Assembly (NCBI GenBank): GCA_902475455.1
Contig: CABRZO010000018.1
Span: 1 to 23,179, forward strand
Direction of reading: 5' to 3'
DNA: 23,179 bases
Origin: an uncultured Eubacteriales bacterium
GTDB lineage: Bacteria > Bacillota > Clostridia > Oscillospirales > Oscillospiraceae
The notes below the pieces were generated by a model, which was not told the DNA's origin, did no database searches, and worked only from the letters and a program-made list of their open reading frames with translations. A program made the translations under genes and the position numbers. Shown here piece after piece: positions 14,100 to 21,509 of the stretch; the first letter of the stretch is position 1, and each line of letters starts with the position of its first letter.

Positions 14100-14226
14100 T
14101 GCGTTCAAAGACAGCAGGTACTGGTTCCAGTGTAAAGGATCAACTCCGCCTGCCGAGAGTGCGATCTGAAAAGGAACATTTTCTGATTGTAGTCCTCTGT
14201 GCTTTGACGCGGAGGATTTTTATTTT
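14100..14226 (+). ncRNA. L10 leader (ribosomal protein L10-L12 autoregulatory RNA)
   Basis: The segment contains GACAGCAGGTA (14110-14120) and CCTGCCGAGAG (14149-14159), whose GCAGG/CCTGC arms pair and carry the bulged GACA.../...CGAGA kink-turn-like flanks typical of the L10 leader that binds the L10-(L12) complex. It lies between the rplJ promoter and rplJ, where this family always occurs. The attenuator hairpin at its end supports transcription-level feedback, as in Firmicutes. Confidence 0.78.
14193..14226 (+). terminator. Attenuator-type terminator in the L10 leader
   Basis: TCCTCTGT (14193-14200) pairs with GCGGAGGA (14209-14216) including two G-U pairs, eight-base loop, followed by TTTTTATTTT (14217-14226). 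It ends just before the rplJ ribosome site, so it can stop transcription ahead of the gene. Confidence 0.78.
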
Positions 14227-14243
14227 CGGAGGTGAAATACAAC

Positions 14244-14771
14244 ATGGCTAACGCAAACGTGATCAACGAGAAGGCTGCTGTGGTGGCTTCTCTGGTGGAG
14301 CGTCTGAAGGGCGCTGAGGCTGGCGTCATTGTCGACTATTCCGGTCTGACCGTGGCTGAGGACACCGAGCTGCGCGCTGCCCTGCGTAAGGAGGGCGTCG
14401 AGTATGCTGTGGTGAAGAACACCATGATGCGCCGCGCTCTGGACAGCGTGGGTCTGGAGGCTCTGGACGGCGTGCTCAACGGCACCACTTCCCTGGCCAC
14501 CGGCACTGACGATCCCATCGTCCCCATCCGTCTGGTCAGCGAGTATTCCAAGAAGCTGGGCGACAAGTTCAACATCAAGGCTGCTTTCGTGGAGGGCAAG
14601 GTCCTCTCCGACGCCGAGATCCAGGGCATGGCCGCTCTGTCTTCCAAGAAGGATCTGCAGGCCCAGGTCATGGGCACCCTGCTGGCTCCCATCACTTCTC
14701 TGGCTGCCGTTCTGGCTGCCATCGTCGAGTCCAAGGGCGGCGTCGCCGAAGAGGCTCCCGCTGCCGAGTAA
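14244..14771 (+). CDS. rplJ: Ribosomal protein L10 (uL10)
   Basis: The 175-residue protein anchors L7/L12 dimers to the ribosome and is the likely feedback ligand of its own leader. Typical segments are NVINEKAAVVASLVERLKGA (4-23), GVIVDYSGLTVAEDTELRAALR near 26-47, EYAVVKNTMMRRAL (52-65) and the C-terminal helix that binds L12. The ATG at 14244 is preceded by GGAGGTGAA; a GTG at 14232 overlaps that ribosome site and is rejected. The gene is co-transcribed with rplL, 53 bases on. Confidence 0.97.
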   Translation: MANANVINEKAAVVASLVERLKGAEAGVIVDYSGLTVAEDTELRAALRKEGVEYAVVKNTMMRRALDSVGLEALDGVLNGTTSLATGTDDPIVPIRLVSEYSKKLGDKFNIKAAFVEGKVLSDAEIQGMAALSSKKDLQAQVMGTLLAPITSLAAVLAAIVESKGGVAEEAPAAE

Positions 14772-14824
14772 TTCTCGACACCCACATATTGAATTCAATT
14801 TATTTTCTTAGGAGGTAAACTATC

Positions 14825-15205
14825 ATGGCTAGCGAAAAGATCACTGCTCTGATTGAAGAAGTTAAGAACCTGTCCGTCCTGGAGCTGTCCGAACTGGTGA
14901 AGGCTCTGGAGGAGGAGTTTGGCGTTTCCGCCGCTGCTATGGCTGCTCCCGCTGCTGGCGCTGGCGCTGCCGCCGCTGAGGTCGAGGAGAAGACCGAGTT
15001 TGACGTCGTTCTGGCCAGCTTTGACGCTGCCGGCAAGATCAAGGTCATCAAGGCCGTCCGTGAGATCACCGGCCAGGGCCTGGCTGAGGCTAAGGCCACT
15101 GTCGAGGGCGCTCCTGCTACCCTGAAGGAGGGTGTCTCCAAGGAGGAGGCCGAGGCCATGAAGGCCAAGCTGGAGGAAGTCGGCGCCAAGGTCGAGCTGA
15201 AGTAA
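14825..15205 (+). CDS. rplL: Ribosomal protein L7/L12 (bL12)
   Basis: The 126-residue stalk protein has the N-terminal dimer domain (EVKNLSVLELSELVKALEEE), an alanine-rich hinge (about residues 35-53) and the C-terminal factor-binding domain (KTEFDVVLASFDAAGKIKVI, KAVREITGQGLAEAKATVE). AGGAGG lies nine bases before the ATG. It is the last gene of the block: a strong terminator follows instead of rpoB. Confidence 0.98.
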   Translation: MASEKITALIEEVKNLSVLELSELVKALEEEFGVSAAAMAAPAAGAGAAAAEVEEKTEFDVVLASFDAAGKIKVIKAVREITGQGLAEAKATVEGAPATLKEGVSKEEAEAMKAKLEEVGAKVELK

Positions 15206-15231
15206 TTCTTCTCTCCGCTGAATGCAATACC

Positions 15232-15269
15232 AAAAAGCACCTGCCTTTTGAAAAGGCAGGTGCTTTTTT
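15232..15269 (+). terminator. Terminator after rplL
   Basis: AAAAAGCACCTGCCTTTT and AAAAGGCAGGTGCTTTTTT (15251-15269) pair around a tiny loop, with a closing T-run on the plus strand. Given the flanking A-run it may also work in the other direction for the nitroreductase gene, whose stop lies 30 bases away. Confidence 0.93.
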
Positions 15270-15299
15270 CATTTTAAGTATACTGTTGCAGCCAACGGC

Positions 15300-15842
15300 T
15301 CAATGGAACTGCACCAGTTCCTCCACCGTCTTGCGTTTGGGGGCATTGGGGGCCTCGTCAGGGTAGCCAATGGCAATCAAAGCCACCGCCTCTTCGTCCT
15401 CCGGCAGCTGAAGCAGCTCAGCCACCTTCTCAGCGTCAAAGATGCCCATGATAACAGTGCCCACGCCCTGCTCCCAGGCCGCAAGGCAGAAGGTCTGGGC
15501 CGCCACGCCGGCGTCAAACATCAGCCAGCTCTCGCCCTTGCTGGTGGAGCAGGATCCGTCCTTCTCCATGCCGCTTCTCCCCTTCTTGGCGGTGAGCACC
15601 ACCACCTGGGGGGCCCGGGACAGAATGCCGGCATTGTGGGCAAAGCCCAGCGTGCAATCCTCGGCAATGGTCTTCTGAAGCCCGGCCTCCTCCACCACAT
15701 GGTAACGGGTGATCTGGGTATTCTTCCAGGAGGGTGCATAGGCCGCGGCGGCAACAATCTGCTCCAAAACCTCCCGGGGTACTTTTTTGTCCTGGTATTT
15801 CCGAATGCTGCGTCGGGTGTTGATGGCTTCCAATGTGTTCAT
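15300..15842 (-). CDS. Nitroreductase family FMN enzyme
   Basis: The 180-residue protein starts MNTLEAINTRRSIRKYQDKK, the family N-terminus with the FMN-contacting RRSIR, followed by AAAYAPSWKNTQ, then FDAGVAAQTFCLAAWEQGVG (the central helix) and AVALIAIGYPDE near the C-terminus. Members are NAD(P)H-dependent flavoenzymes acting on nitro compounds, quinones or unknown substrates; the natural substrate here is unknown. The frame extends to 15911, but that part crosses the promoter. The ATG at 15842 follows AAGGAG with a longish gap (about 12 bases). Confidence 0.9.
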   Translation of the reverse strand: MNTLEAINTRRSIRKYQDKKVPREVLEQIVAAAAYAPSWKNTQITRYHVVEEAGLQKTIAEDCTLGFAHNAGILSRAPQVVVLTAKKGRSGMEKDGSCSTSKGESWLMFDAGVAAQTFCLAAWEQGVGTVIMGIFDAEKVAELLQLPEDEEAVALIAIGYPDEAPNAPKRKTVEELVQFH

Positions 15843-15909
15843 AATCGGGTAAACGCTCCTTCCGTGCAATGGGGTAGAAACATGCCGGAAATGGTATGTT
15901 CCAATACTC

Positions 15910-15945
15910 ATTATAAAGTGCTGCCCGGTGAAGTCAAGACCGGGC
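15910..15945 (-). promoter_or_regulatory. Nitroreductase promoter with an inverted repeat around the -35 box
   Basis: Minus strand TTGACT (15937-15932), 16 bases, TATAAT (15915-15910), near consensus. GCCCGGT (15923-15929) and ACCGGGC (15939-15945) form a perfect seven-base inverted repeat whose nine-base centre contains the -35 hexamer, the usual look of a repressor operator. Confidence 0.72.
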
Positions 15946-15954
15946 CATAATGCG

Positions 15955-15994
15955 AACCAGCGGCAGACGCTTTATAAGGCGTCTGCCGCTGGTT
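15955..15994 (-). terminator. Terminator-like hairpin after the five-gene carrier-protein operon
   Basis: AACCAGCGGCAGACGC (15955-15970) pairs perfectly over 16 bases with GCGTCTGCCGCTGGTT (15979-15994), eight-base loop. The T-tract on the minus strand is weak (GGTTCGCATTATGG), but the stem is very stable. It lies 12 bases after the SGNH gene stop and before the nitroreductase promoter. Confidence 0.72.
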
Positions 15995-16005
15995 TCGGTT
16001 GTCCT

Positions 16006-16938
16006 TCAGTTGTTCTGCCCTGTGGCTGACAGGTAGCTCTCCAGATCCGTATCCCAGTTTTCAAAGCCCTGCTGCCCCCGATGGTCCTGCAGGTCGGTGT
16101 GCTCCGAGAGATATTGCCCCATATAGGCGGTCAACTTCTGCGCCCCGCTGAAATTGATATGGTCCCCCAGATCAAGGCTGTCCACATTCCAGTCCAGCCC
16201 CAGCTCCTGCTGCATCAGGTTGAAATCCAGGAATTCCAGCCCCTGCTCCTGGGCGTAGGCCACAATCCCGTTGTGCATGGCGTAGCTCCAGCACAGCGGC
16301 GAGGGGGAACTGTACAAAATCAGCTGGATGTCATTTTCCCGGCATAGCTCTACGATCTTGTCGGCAAAAAAGCGCTGGGTCACCGGCAGACGCCTGACCT
16401 GATCCGTGGGCTGGGTATAGTCGCCGTCGGTATAGGGCTGAACAGTGGTATTGAAGTAGGCCCCCCGGAAGATGTTTCTGCCATGGCCTCCCCCCTGCTC
16501 AGACTTCAAATCCGGCAGCATCTCTTCCCACCGGTCGTGGTAGCGCAAAAAGGGAATGGCCTGACTGAGCACCGTAGTGAGGTAGCCCTCACTCTCACCG
16601 ATCATGCCTACGCTCTTGTAAAGGATGTCGGTCTCCAGCAGCAGCACCTGGGGATGCTGAGTCTTCAAGGTATCCTTCAACTGCAGGTAGAAATCCTGGA
16701 GCCGCTGGCCCGCCCGGCTCAGATTATAGCCGGTATAGCCGTAATCCCGCCAGATCTCCATGGGCTGCAAAGAGGCCCAGCCTTCGCTGTCCCCCATGAC
16801 CAGGTAATCCACCTGGCCCAGTCCTTCCAGCTCCTTGAGTTCTTCCACCTGTTTGGGCTGAAAGAGTGGCGACAGGGCCATCATGAGTCCCACGGCGATG
16901 GCCAGGAACAAAAATGCCTTCAGAAACTTCGTTTTCAT
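16006..16938 (-). CDS. Membrane-anchored SGNH-type protein (DltD/AlgX-like role)
   Basis: The 310-residue protein has an N-terminal hydrophobic segment (residues 7-24, a signal anchor) and an extracytoplasmic SGNH-hydrolase-like domain. The nucleophile motif is LVMGDSEGW with Ser51, and the C-terminal DHINFSGAQKL carries the likely catalytic His260 followed by the INxxG turn of this family. Such proteins pair with MBOAT proteins and move acyl groups onto surface polymers (DltD, PatB, AlgJ/X are named relatives in function, not close in sequence as far as I can see). It lies 12 bases downstream of the MBOAT gene and is the last gene of the operon. The ribosome site is GGGGGTGCAGGA. The acyl donor and acceptor are unknown. 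Confidence 0.82.
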   Translation of the reverse strand: MKTKFLKAFLFLAIAVGLMMALSPLFQPKQVEELKELEGLGQVDYLVMGDSEGWASLQPMEIWRDYGYTGYNLSRAGQRLQDFYLQLKDTLKTQHPQVLLLETDILYKSVGMIGESEGYLTTVLSQAIPFLRYHDRWEEMLPDLKSEQGGGHGRNIFRGAYFNTTVQPYTDGDYTQPTDQVRRLPVTQRFFADKIVELCRENDIQLILYSSPSPLCWSYAMHNGIVAYAQEQGLEFLDFNLMQQELGLDWNVDSLDLGDHINFSGAQKLTAYMGQYLSEHTDLQDHRGQQGFENWDTDLESYLSATGQNN

Positions 16939-16950
16939 TCCTGCACCCCC

Positions 16951-18522
16951 TTAGAAGCCCGCGTAGATGAGCTCGGCAGGGGTATGGCCCAGGCCGTAAA
17001 CGCCCAGAATCAGTACGGAAAACAGCGCCAGATAGTAGAAACTCCAGCGCCAGCCCAGCTTCCAGCCGGCCACCCGGTGACGGATGTTGACGCCCCGCTC
17101 GTGGAGAATCCCCACGATCAGCACCACCAGCAAGCCAAGTCCCGCCACCAGATAGTCCTTCCAGGAGATACCCAGGGTGAGCAGCGCCCCCTGGAACAGG
17201 CCTCCCCGGCCCAGACCGGTGAAGATGGAGGTGAACATGGACAGGCCCACCTGCATGGTAGGGGCCCGGAAAAAGAGCTCGCCCACAAAGATGACTGCCA
17301 GCATTTTGACCGCCTGGAGAATCCGCCAGGGCCACTTCTTGCGGTCGATACCCAGTCTTCCGGTGGCCGAGGCCACCAAAGGCTCCACCAGCTCTCCCAG
17401 GACAATGAGGACGAAATAGTACATGCCGTAGAAGAGATAGGTCCAGCCGGTGCCGTGCCAGACGCCGTTGCACAGCCAGACAGCAAAGAGCGGGATCAGA
17501 GTCTGTGCAATCTGTCCATAGTGCTTGCCCAGGGTTTTACGGGCCTTTTTGCCCAGCTTTTTGATCCCGCCGGTCAAAGACAGGGGGTAGAAAATGTAGT
17601 CCTTGAACCAGGCGCCCAGTGTGATGTGCCAGCGGCGCCAGAACTCCGAGGGGGATTTGGCGAAGAAGGGCTGCCGGAAGTTATCGGGCAGTTTAAGGCC
17701 GAACATCTCTCCGGTGCCGATGGTCATATCAATGCAGCCGGAAAAATCCGCGTAGAGCTGGAAGGTGTACAGCGCCGCCCCCAGCGCCACCACCGCCCCC
17801 TGATATTGACCGTAGTGATCGAAGAGGGTGTTGACCATGGTATTGAGCCGGTCGGCGATCACCAGCTTTTTAAAAAGGCCCCACAGAAGCCGCTGGGCGC
17901 CGAAAGTGATGTTCTGATAGGTGAGCTGCTTCCCCTCCCACAGTCCCCGGGACAGCTCCCCATAGCGGCAGATGGGGCCCTGCATGATTTTGGGGAAGAA
18001 GGAGAAAAACAGCGCCATGCGGCCCAGGTTGTGCTCCGCGTCAATCTTTCGATAGTAGACGTCCACCAGATAGCTGATGGCCTCCAGGGTGTAAAAGGAG
18101 ATACCCAGAGGGAGCACCAGATGCAGCAGCGGAATGGACAGCTGGGGGAACCAAAGATTCAGATGGGCGCTGACGTTGTCGAAAAACTTCAAGAACAGCA
18201 GCAGTCCCCCCTGGATCCCAATGCCCAGCCACAGCACCGCCCTGCGGCGGCGGGTGTTGGCCGCCCGCTCCGCCTTTTTGTCCGCCCCTGCCTTGATCCT
18301 GGCATCACTGCGGTTCTGGCACACCTCCAGCCAGCGGCCAATTCCATACACGCACAGGGTGGTGAAAAACAGGTAGCAGATCAGCGACCGGCTGAGCTGG
18401 AAGAAAAAGGCGTAACTGGCCAGAAGGAGTACCATCCCCCGCACCCACTGAGGCACAATGGCATAAACCAGCATGGTACCCGGCAAGAACACCAGCAGGT
18501 AGAGTAGATAGGTGTAGCTCAT
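16951..18522 (-). CDS. MBOAT family membrane O-acyltransferase (DltB/AlgI-like)
   Basis: The 523-residue multi-pass protein carries the MBOAT signature. MQGPICRYGEL (180-190), FQLYADFSGCIDMTIG (254-269), PSEFWRRWHITLGAWFKDYI (291-310, first conserved His at 299) and NGVWHGTGWTYLFYG (352-366, catalytic His at 356) are all present. Roughly ten or more hydrophobic segments surround them, with a very basic loop at 68-95. It is longer than typical DltB (about 400 residues) and closer in size to AlgI/PatA-type enzymes. The ATG directly abuts the stop of the carrier protein gene (TAAATG), so the two are probably translated together. Inferred role: take the acyl group from the carrier protein at the membrane and pass it outward. 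Confidence 0.92.
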   Translation of the reverse strand: MSYTYLLYLLVFLPGTMLVYAIVPQWVRGMVLLLASYAFFFQLSRSLICYLFFTTLCVYGIGRWLEVCQNRSDARIKAGADKKAERAANTRRRRAVLWLGIGIQGGLLLFLKFFDNVSAHLNLWFPQLSIPLLHLVLPLGISFYTLEAISYLVDVYYRKIDAEHNLGRMALFFSFFPKIMQGPICRYGELSRGLWEGKQLTYQNITFGAQRLLWGLFKKLVIADRLNTMVNTLFDHYGQYQGAVVALGAALYTFQLYADFSGCIDMTIGTGEMFGLKLPDNFRQPFFAKSPSEFWRRWHITLGAWFKDYIFYPLSLTGGIKKLGKKARKTLGKHYGQIAQTLIPLFAVWLCNGVWHGTGWTYLFYGMYYFVLIVLGELVEPLVASATGRLGIDRKKWPWRILQAVKMLAVIFVGELFFRAPTMQVGLSMFTSIFTGLGRGGLFQGALLTLGISWKDYLVAGLGLLVVLIVGILHERGVNIRHRVAGWKLGWRWSFYYLALFSVLILGVYGLGHTPAELIYAGF

Positions 18523-18753
18523 TTAGCCTTCCTGCTGCAGCCGCTGAACCATGGCCCAGATGGCCTTGGCGGAGTTGAAATTGGCGGGGATCAGCTCGGT
18601 GGGCGTAACCTGGATCTCAAAGGTGTCCTCCAGCTCCGTCACCAGCTGGAGCAGGGACAGGGAGTCCAGATGTCCGTCGTCGATGAGCCGCTCGTCGTTC
18701 TCGTAGTCGTTATCGGGATCGATGTCTCTCAAAATTTCCAGTAATTCTTCCAT
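18523..18753 (-). CDS. Acyl/peptidyl carrier protein (DltC-like position)
   Basis: The 76-residue acidic protein has the carrier-protein fold pattern with the phosphopantetheine attachment serine at 31 in DDGHLDSLSLLQLVTELEDT (26-45). The D-S-L motif is intact, so it should be loaded by a phosphopantetheinyl transferase encoded elsewhere. The frame is open to 18774, but the ATG at 18753 has AAGGAG ten bases upstream and matches carrier protein length. It sits between the decarboxylase gene (36 bases upstream) and the MBOAT gene (zero gap). A carrier paired with an adenylation enzyme and an MBOAT is the dlt pattern rather than that of fatty acid synthesis. Confidence 0.92.
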   Translation of the reverse strand: MEELLEILRDIDPDNDYENDERLIDDGHLDSLSLLQLVTELEDTFEIQVTPTELIPANFNSAKAIWAMVQRLQQEG

Positions 18754-18789
18754 AACGCAACTTCTCCTTTGCAATTTGATTGTCTGTTA

Positions 18790-19956
18790 TTATGCCTCGC
18801 CATTCCAGGGATCGGTGGGCACCGCTTCCCGTACCAGCCGGAGGCCGGATTTGGCGGAGTACAGGGCTACCTGGGGCAGATCCCGGCTCAGAAACAGCGC
18901 GATCCCCTCCATGTGGGAATAGGCGCCCACCCGATCAAAGATCAGCACATCCCCCATCTGGGGGTCCGTCAGGGGAAATTCCTTGAGCAGCACGTCGTTG
19001 GCGGTACACAGGGCGCCGCAGACGGTATAAGTCTCGCTCTCCCCTGCCCGGCAGGGTACCACCGTCACCGGCGGTCGCTTGGTGGCCAGCATCTGGCCAT
19101 AGTAGTTCACCTGGTGGATACCGCCGTCTACCAGGCAGTATCTACGCCCCAAATTGGTTTTCAAGTCCACAATGCTCGTGGCATAGCTGCCGGAAATGGC
19201 GGCAAAATACCGGCCCAGCTCCAGGGTCACAGGCCCCTGGAACCGCATCTGCTCCAGCCCCTCCTGCAGGGCATCCTCCAGGGCCGGGGCCGGGTCCTGC
19301 TCCCCCTCAAAGTATTGGACCGGAAGGCCGGGGCCATACTCCAGCATGGGGGCGCTCCAGGAGCAATCCACCTCCAGCTCCGTGAGGAAGTCATCCAGCA
19401 TGCTCAGCTCCCGCTGAATCCGCCCCGGTGACTTCTTCTGGGTACCGGAGAAAAACTGAATCCCCTCCACCTGGGCAAAGGGGTCCCGGCCCAGCAGAAT
19501 GGCCTTGATCTCCTCGGGATCCATGCCGAACTGGTTGCCGTTGGTGAGCCGCAGCAGCACCTTCACCGGTTTGCCCAGCCTGCGGGCGTTGTCGGTGATG
19601 GCGTCCCACTGGGTGAGGGATTCGGCGGTATAGGTGATACTGGCGCCGTAACGCTTCATCACATCCGCCAGATCCTCCGGGTTTTTATAGACGCCGGAGA
19701 GCACCACCTTGGTCATCGGGATGTTACCCCGCTGGCAAATGCGGAACTCTCCCGGGGAGCAGACCTCAAAGCGGTCCACCACCCGTTCCAGATCCCGGAT
19801 CAAGAACGGGTTGGCCTTCACCGCGTAGCATAGCTTCACCCGCAGGGGCAGCTTTTGCCGCAGATGGGCCACCTTCCCGGCGGCGGCATCGGTATCAAAG
19901 AGATAAAAGGGCGTTTTGAGACTCTTCAACGCCTCGTCTATGACTGTCTGATTCAT
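18790..19956 (-). CDS. Fold-type III PLP decarboxylase homologue (diaminopimelate/ornithine decarboxylase family)
   Basis: The 388-residue protein has the alanine-racemase-fold barrel and C-terminal beta domain of group IV decarboxylases. The PLP lysine is Lys47 in CYAVKAN. Phosphate-binding ELGR (246-249) replaces the usual EPGR, the second-subunit cysteine is Cys317 in CGALCTANDVL, and GAYS is at 344-347. The GIQFFSGTQ segment (165-173) differs from the HxxxGS of typical DapA-pathway enzymes (see findings). Family reactions are decarboxylation of D-amino centres or of basic amino acids; BtrK, of the same family, acts on a carrier-bound glutamyl group. Here the substrate is unknown. The start overlaps the adenylation gene stop (ATGA), GGGAGG lies five bases upstream, and the carrier gene follows after 36 bases. 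Confidence 0.85.
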   Translation of the reverse strand: MNQTVIDEALKSLKTPFYLFDTDAAAGKVAHLRQKLPLRVKLCYAVKANPFLIRDLERVVDRFEVCSPGEFRICQRGNIPMTKVVLSGVYKNPEDLADVMKRYGASITYTAESLTQWDAITDNARRLGKPVKVLLRLTNGNQFGMDPEEIKAILLGRDPFAQVEGIQFFSGTQKKSPGRIQRELSMLDDFLTELEVDCSWSAPMLEYGPGLPVQYFEGEQDPAPALEDALQEGLEQMRFQGPVTLELGRYFAAISGSYATSIVDLKTNLGRRYCLVDGGIHQVNYYGQMLATKRPPVTVVPCRAGESETYTVCGALCTANDVLLKEFPLTDPQMGDVLIFDRVGAYSHMEGIALFLSRDLPQVALYSAKSGLRLVREAVPTDPWNGEA

Positions 19957-21467
19957 TGCTTCCTCCCTGCCATCTCCAGCAGCAGGCGGCGGTCCAATTT
20001 GCCATTGGCCGTCACCGGCAATTCCTCCAGCTTCCGGAAGGAGCCCGGGATCATATAGGCGGGCAGCGCCTCATAGAGGCTTTTCTTCAGTTCCCGAGGC
20101 TCCGGCGTACCCACATAGAAGGCGGTGATCCTGCTGCGCTCCTGGTCATAGACGCAGCAGCAGCGCTCCACCCCCTGGCTGGAGTTGACCGCGGTCTCAA
20201 TCTCCTCCAGCTCGATCCGATGGCCCATGTGTTTGATCTGAAAATCCTTTCGCCCCGCAAAACAGAGCAGCCCATCCTCCCGGTAATAGGCCAGATCACC
20301 GGTGCGGTAAATGGTCTCCGGGTAATGGGGGTTCAACGGGTTGGGCACAAAGGCCTGGGCGGTCTGCTCCGGGGCGTTCCAATAGCCCAGGGCCAGGGCG
20401 GTACCCGCCACGCAGAGTTCTCCCTGGACGTTGGGCCGGGTGATCTCCCGATCCTCTCCATCCAGCAAAAAGACCCGCTCATTGGGGAAGGGCTGTCCAA
20501 TGGGCAGCTTCTCCCCCTCCTCCACCGGATGGTCCACCCGGTAGTAGGTGCAGTTGCAGGTGATCTCCGTGGGGCCATAGAGATTCACATAGTCCGCCTG
20601 GGGCAGATAGTGCTGCCACTGGCGCAAGAATTTTGCGGGCATCTGCTCTCCACTGAAGAGCACCTTGTTAACCGACTCCGGCACCCGGTAGGTAAAGCCC
20701 CGGAACTGGGCCACCAGACACAGGGCGGACACCGCCCAGATCAGGGTGGTCACCTTGTGTTCGCAGAGGTAGTCCAGCAGCTGAGTGACCACAGAAAACA
20801 TTTTCTTGGGAATCAGCACTAGGGTTGCCCCGGTCTGGAAGGCGGAGTACAGGTCCTTCACCGACACGTCAAAGTCAAAGGGGGCCTGGTTGCCCAGCAC
20901 GTCCTTCCCGGTGATGTGAAACAGCGAGGGAAAATAGTTCATAAAGTCGATGACGGAGCGGTGGCTCACCACCACACCCTTGGGCACTCCGGTAGAGCCG
21001 GAGGTAAAGTTACAATAGAGGGGGTCCACATCCCGGGCCCCGGCCCGGATTTGGTCCAGAAGCTGAGGATTTTCCGGTGCGGCCACCAGATCCTCATAGG
21101 TCTGGGCCGGGATCTCAAAGCCCAGCTCCTGCCACTGAGGCAGCTGTGCCCGGGTGGTGATGACCTGCTTGGGCTGGGCCACCTCCAAAATCTGCTTGGT
21201 TCTGCTGCGGGGCTGATCGGGACTCAGATAGATATAAAAGCAGCCGGCGTATACGGCCCCCAAGAAGGCACAGACGGCGGAAATGGATTTCTCCATCCAT
21301 ACGATCACCGGCGTCCGGGGCTGAACAGAGACTGCCAGAGCAGAGCCAATCCGCCGAGCCTGGTCCTGAAGCCGTCCGTAGCTGCAGCTTCCCTCCGGGT
21401 CAATGAGCGCAATCTTTTCCGGGTTTGCCAGGGCTGAGTGCTCCACATATTCCAATACATTGATCAC
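19953..21467 (-). CDS. Amino-acid adenylation enzyme, DltA-like
   Basis: The 504-residue stand-alone ANL enzyme would activate an amino acid with ATP and load it on the carrier protein. Core motifs are in order: the P-loop FTSGSTGVPKG (154-164), FDFDVSVKDLY (197-207, with Asp200 in the place that holds the substrate amino group), NLYGPTEITCNCTYY (295-309), YRTGDLAYY (387-395), GRKDFQIKHMGHRIELEEIE (405-424) and the A10 segment ANGKLDR (487-493) with the catalytic Lys490. Length equals DltA (about 505). The start is a GTG at 21467, eight bases after GGGAGG, giving MINVLEYVEHSALANPEK; the open frame to 21542 runs through the promoter. It is the first gene of the operon. Substrate identity (D-Ala or another) cannot be read with confidence. 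Confidence 0.88.
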   Translation of the reverse strand: MINVLEYVEHSALANPEKIALIDPEGSCSYGRLQDQARRIGSALAVSVQPRTPVIVWMEKSISAVCAFLGAVYAGCFYIYLSPDQPRSRTKQILEVAQPKQVITTRAQLPQWQELGFEIPAQTYEDLVAAPENPQLLDQIRAGARDVDPLYCNFTSGSTGVPKGVVVSHRSVIDFMNYFPSLFHITGKDVLGNQAPFDFDVSVKDLYSAFQTGATLVLIPKKMFSVVTQLLDYLCEHKVTTLIWAVSALCLVAQFRGFTYRVPESVNKVLFSGEQMPAKFLRQWQHYLPQADYVNLYGPTEITCNCTYYRVDHPVEEGEKLPIGQPFPNERVFLLDGEDREITRPNVQGELCVAGTALALGYWNAPEQTAQAFVPNPLNPHYPETIYRTGDLAYYREDGLLCFAGRKDFQIKHMGHRIELEEIETAVNSSQGVERCCCVYDQERSRITAFYVGTPEPRELKKSLYEALPAYMIPGSFRKLEELPVTANGKLDRRLLLEMAGRKQ

Positions 21468-21509
21468 GGCATTTTCCTCCCTTTCGAGCAACCGTTTCAA
21501 AGCTATCCT

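Noticed and set aside
16483..18507. Very long open frame on the plus strand opposite the MBOAT and SGNH genes
   Set aside because: It mirrors GC-rich codons of real genes on the minus strand, has no recognisable domain and no ribosome site; the minus-strand proteins have clear family motifs.
19953..21467. Direct naming as dltA, with the operon as an ordinary dltABCD locus
   Set aside because: The inserted decarboxylase, lack of DltX, large MBOAT and a pocket segment unlike DltA make a D-alanine call unsafe.
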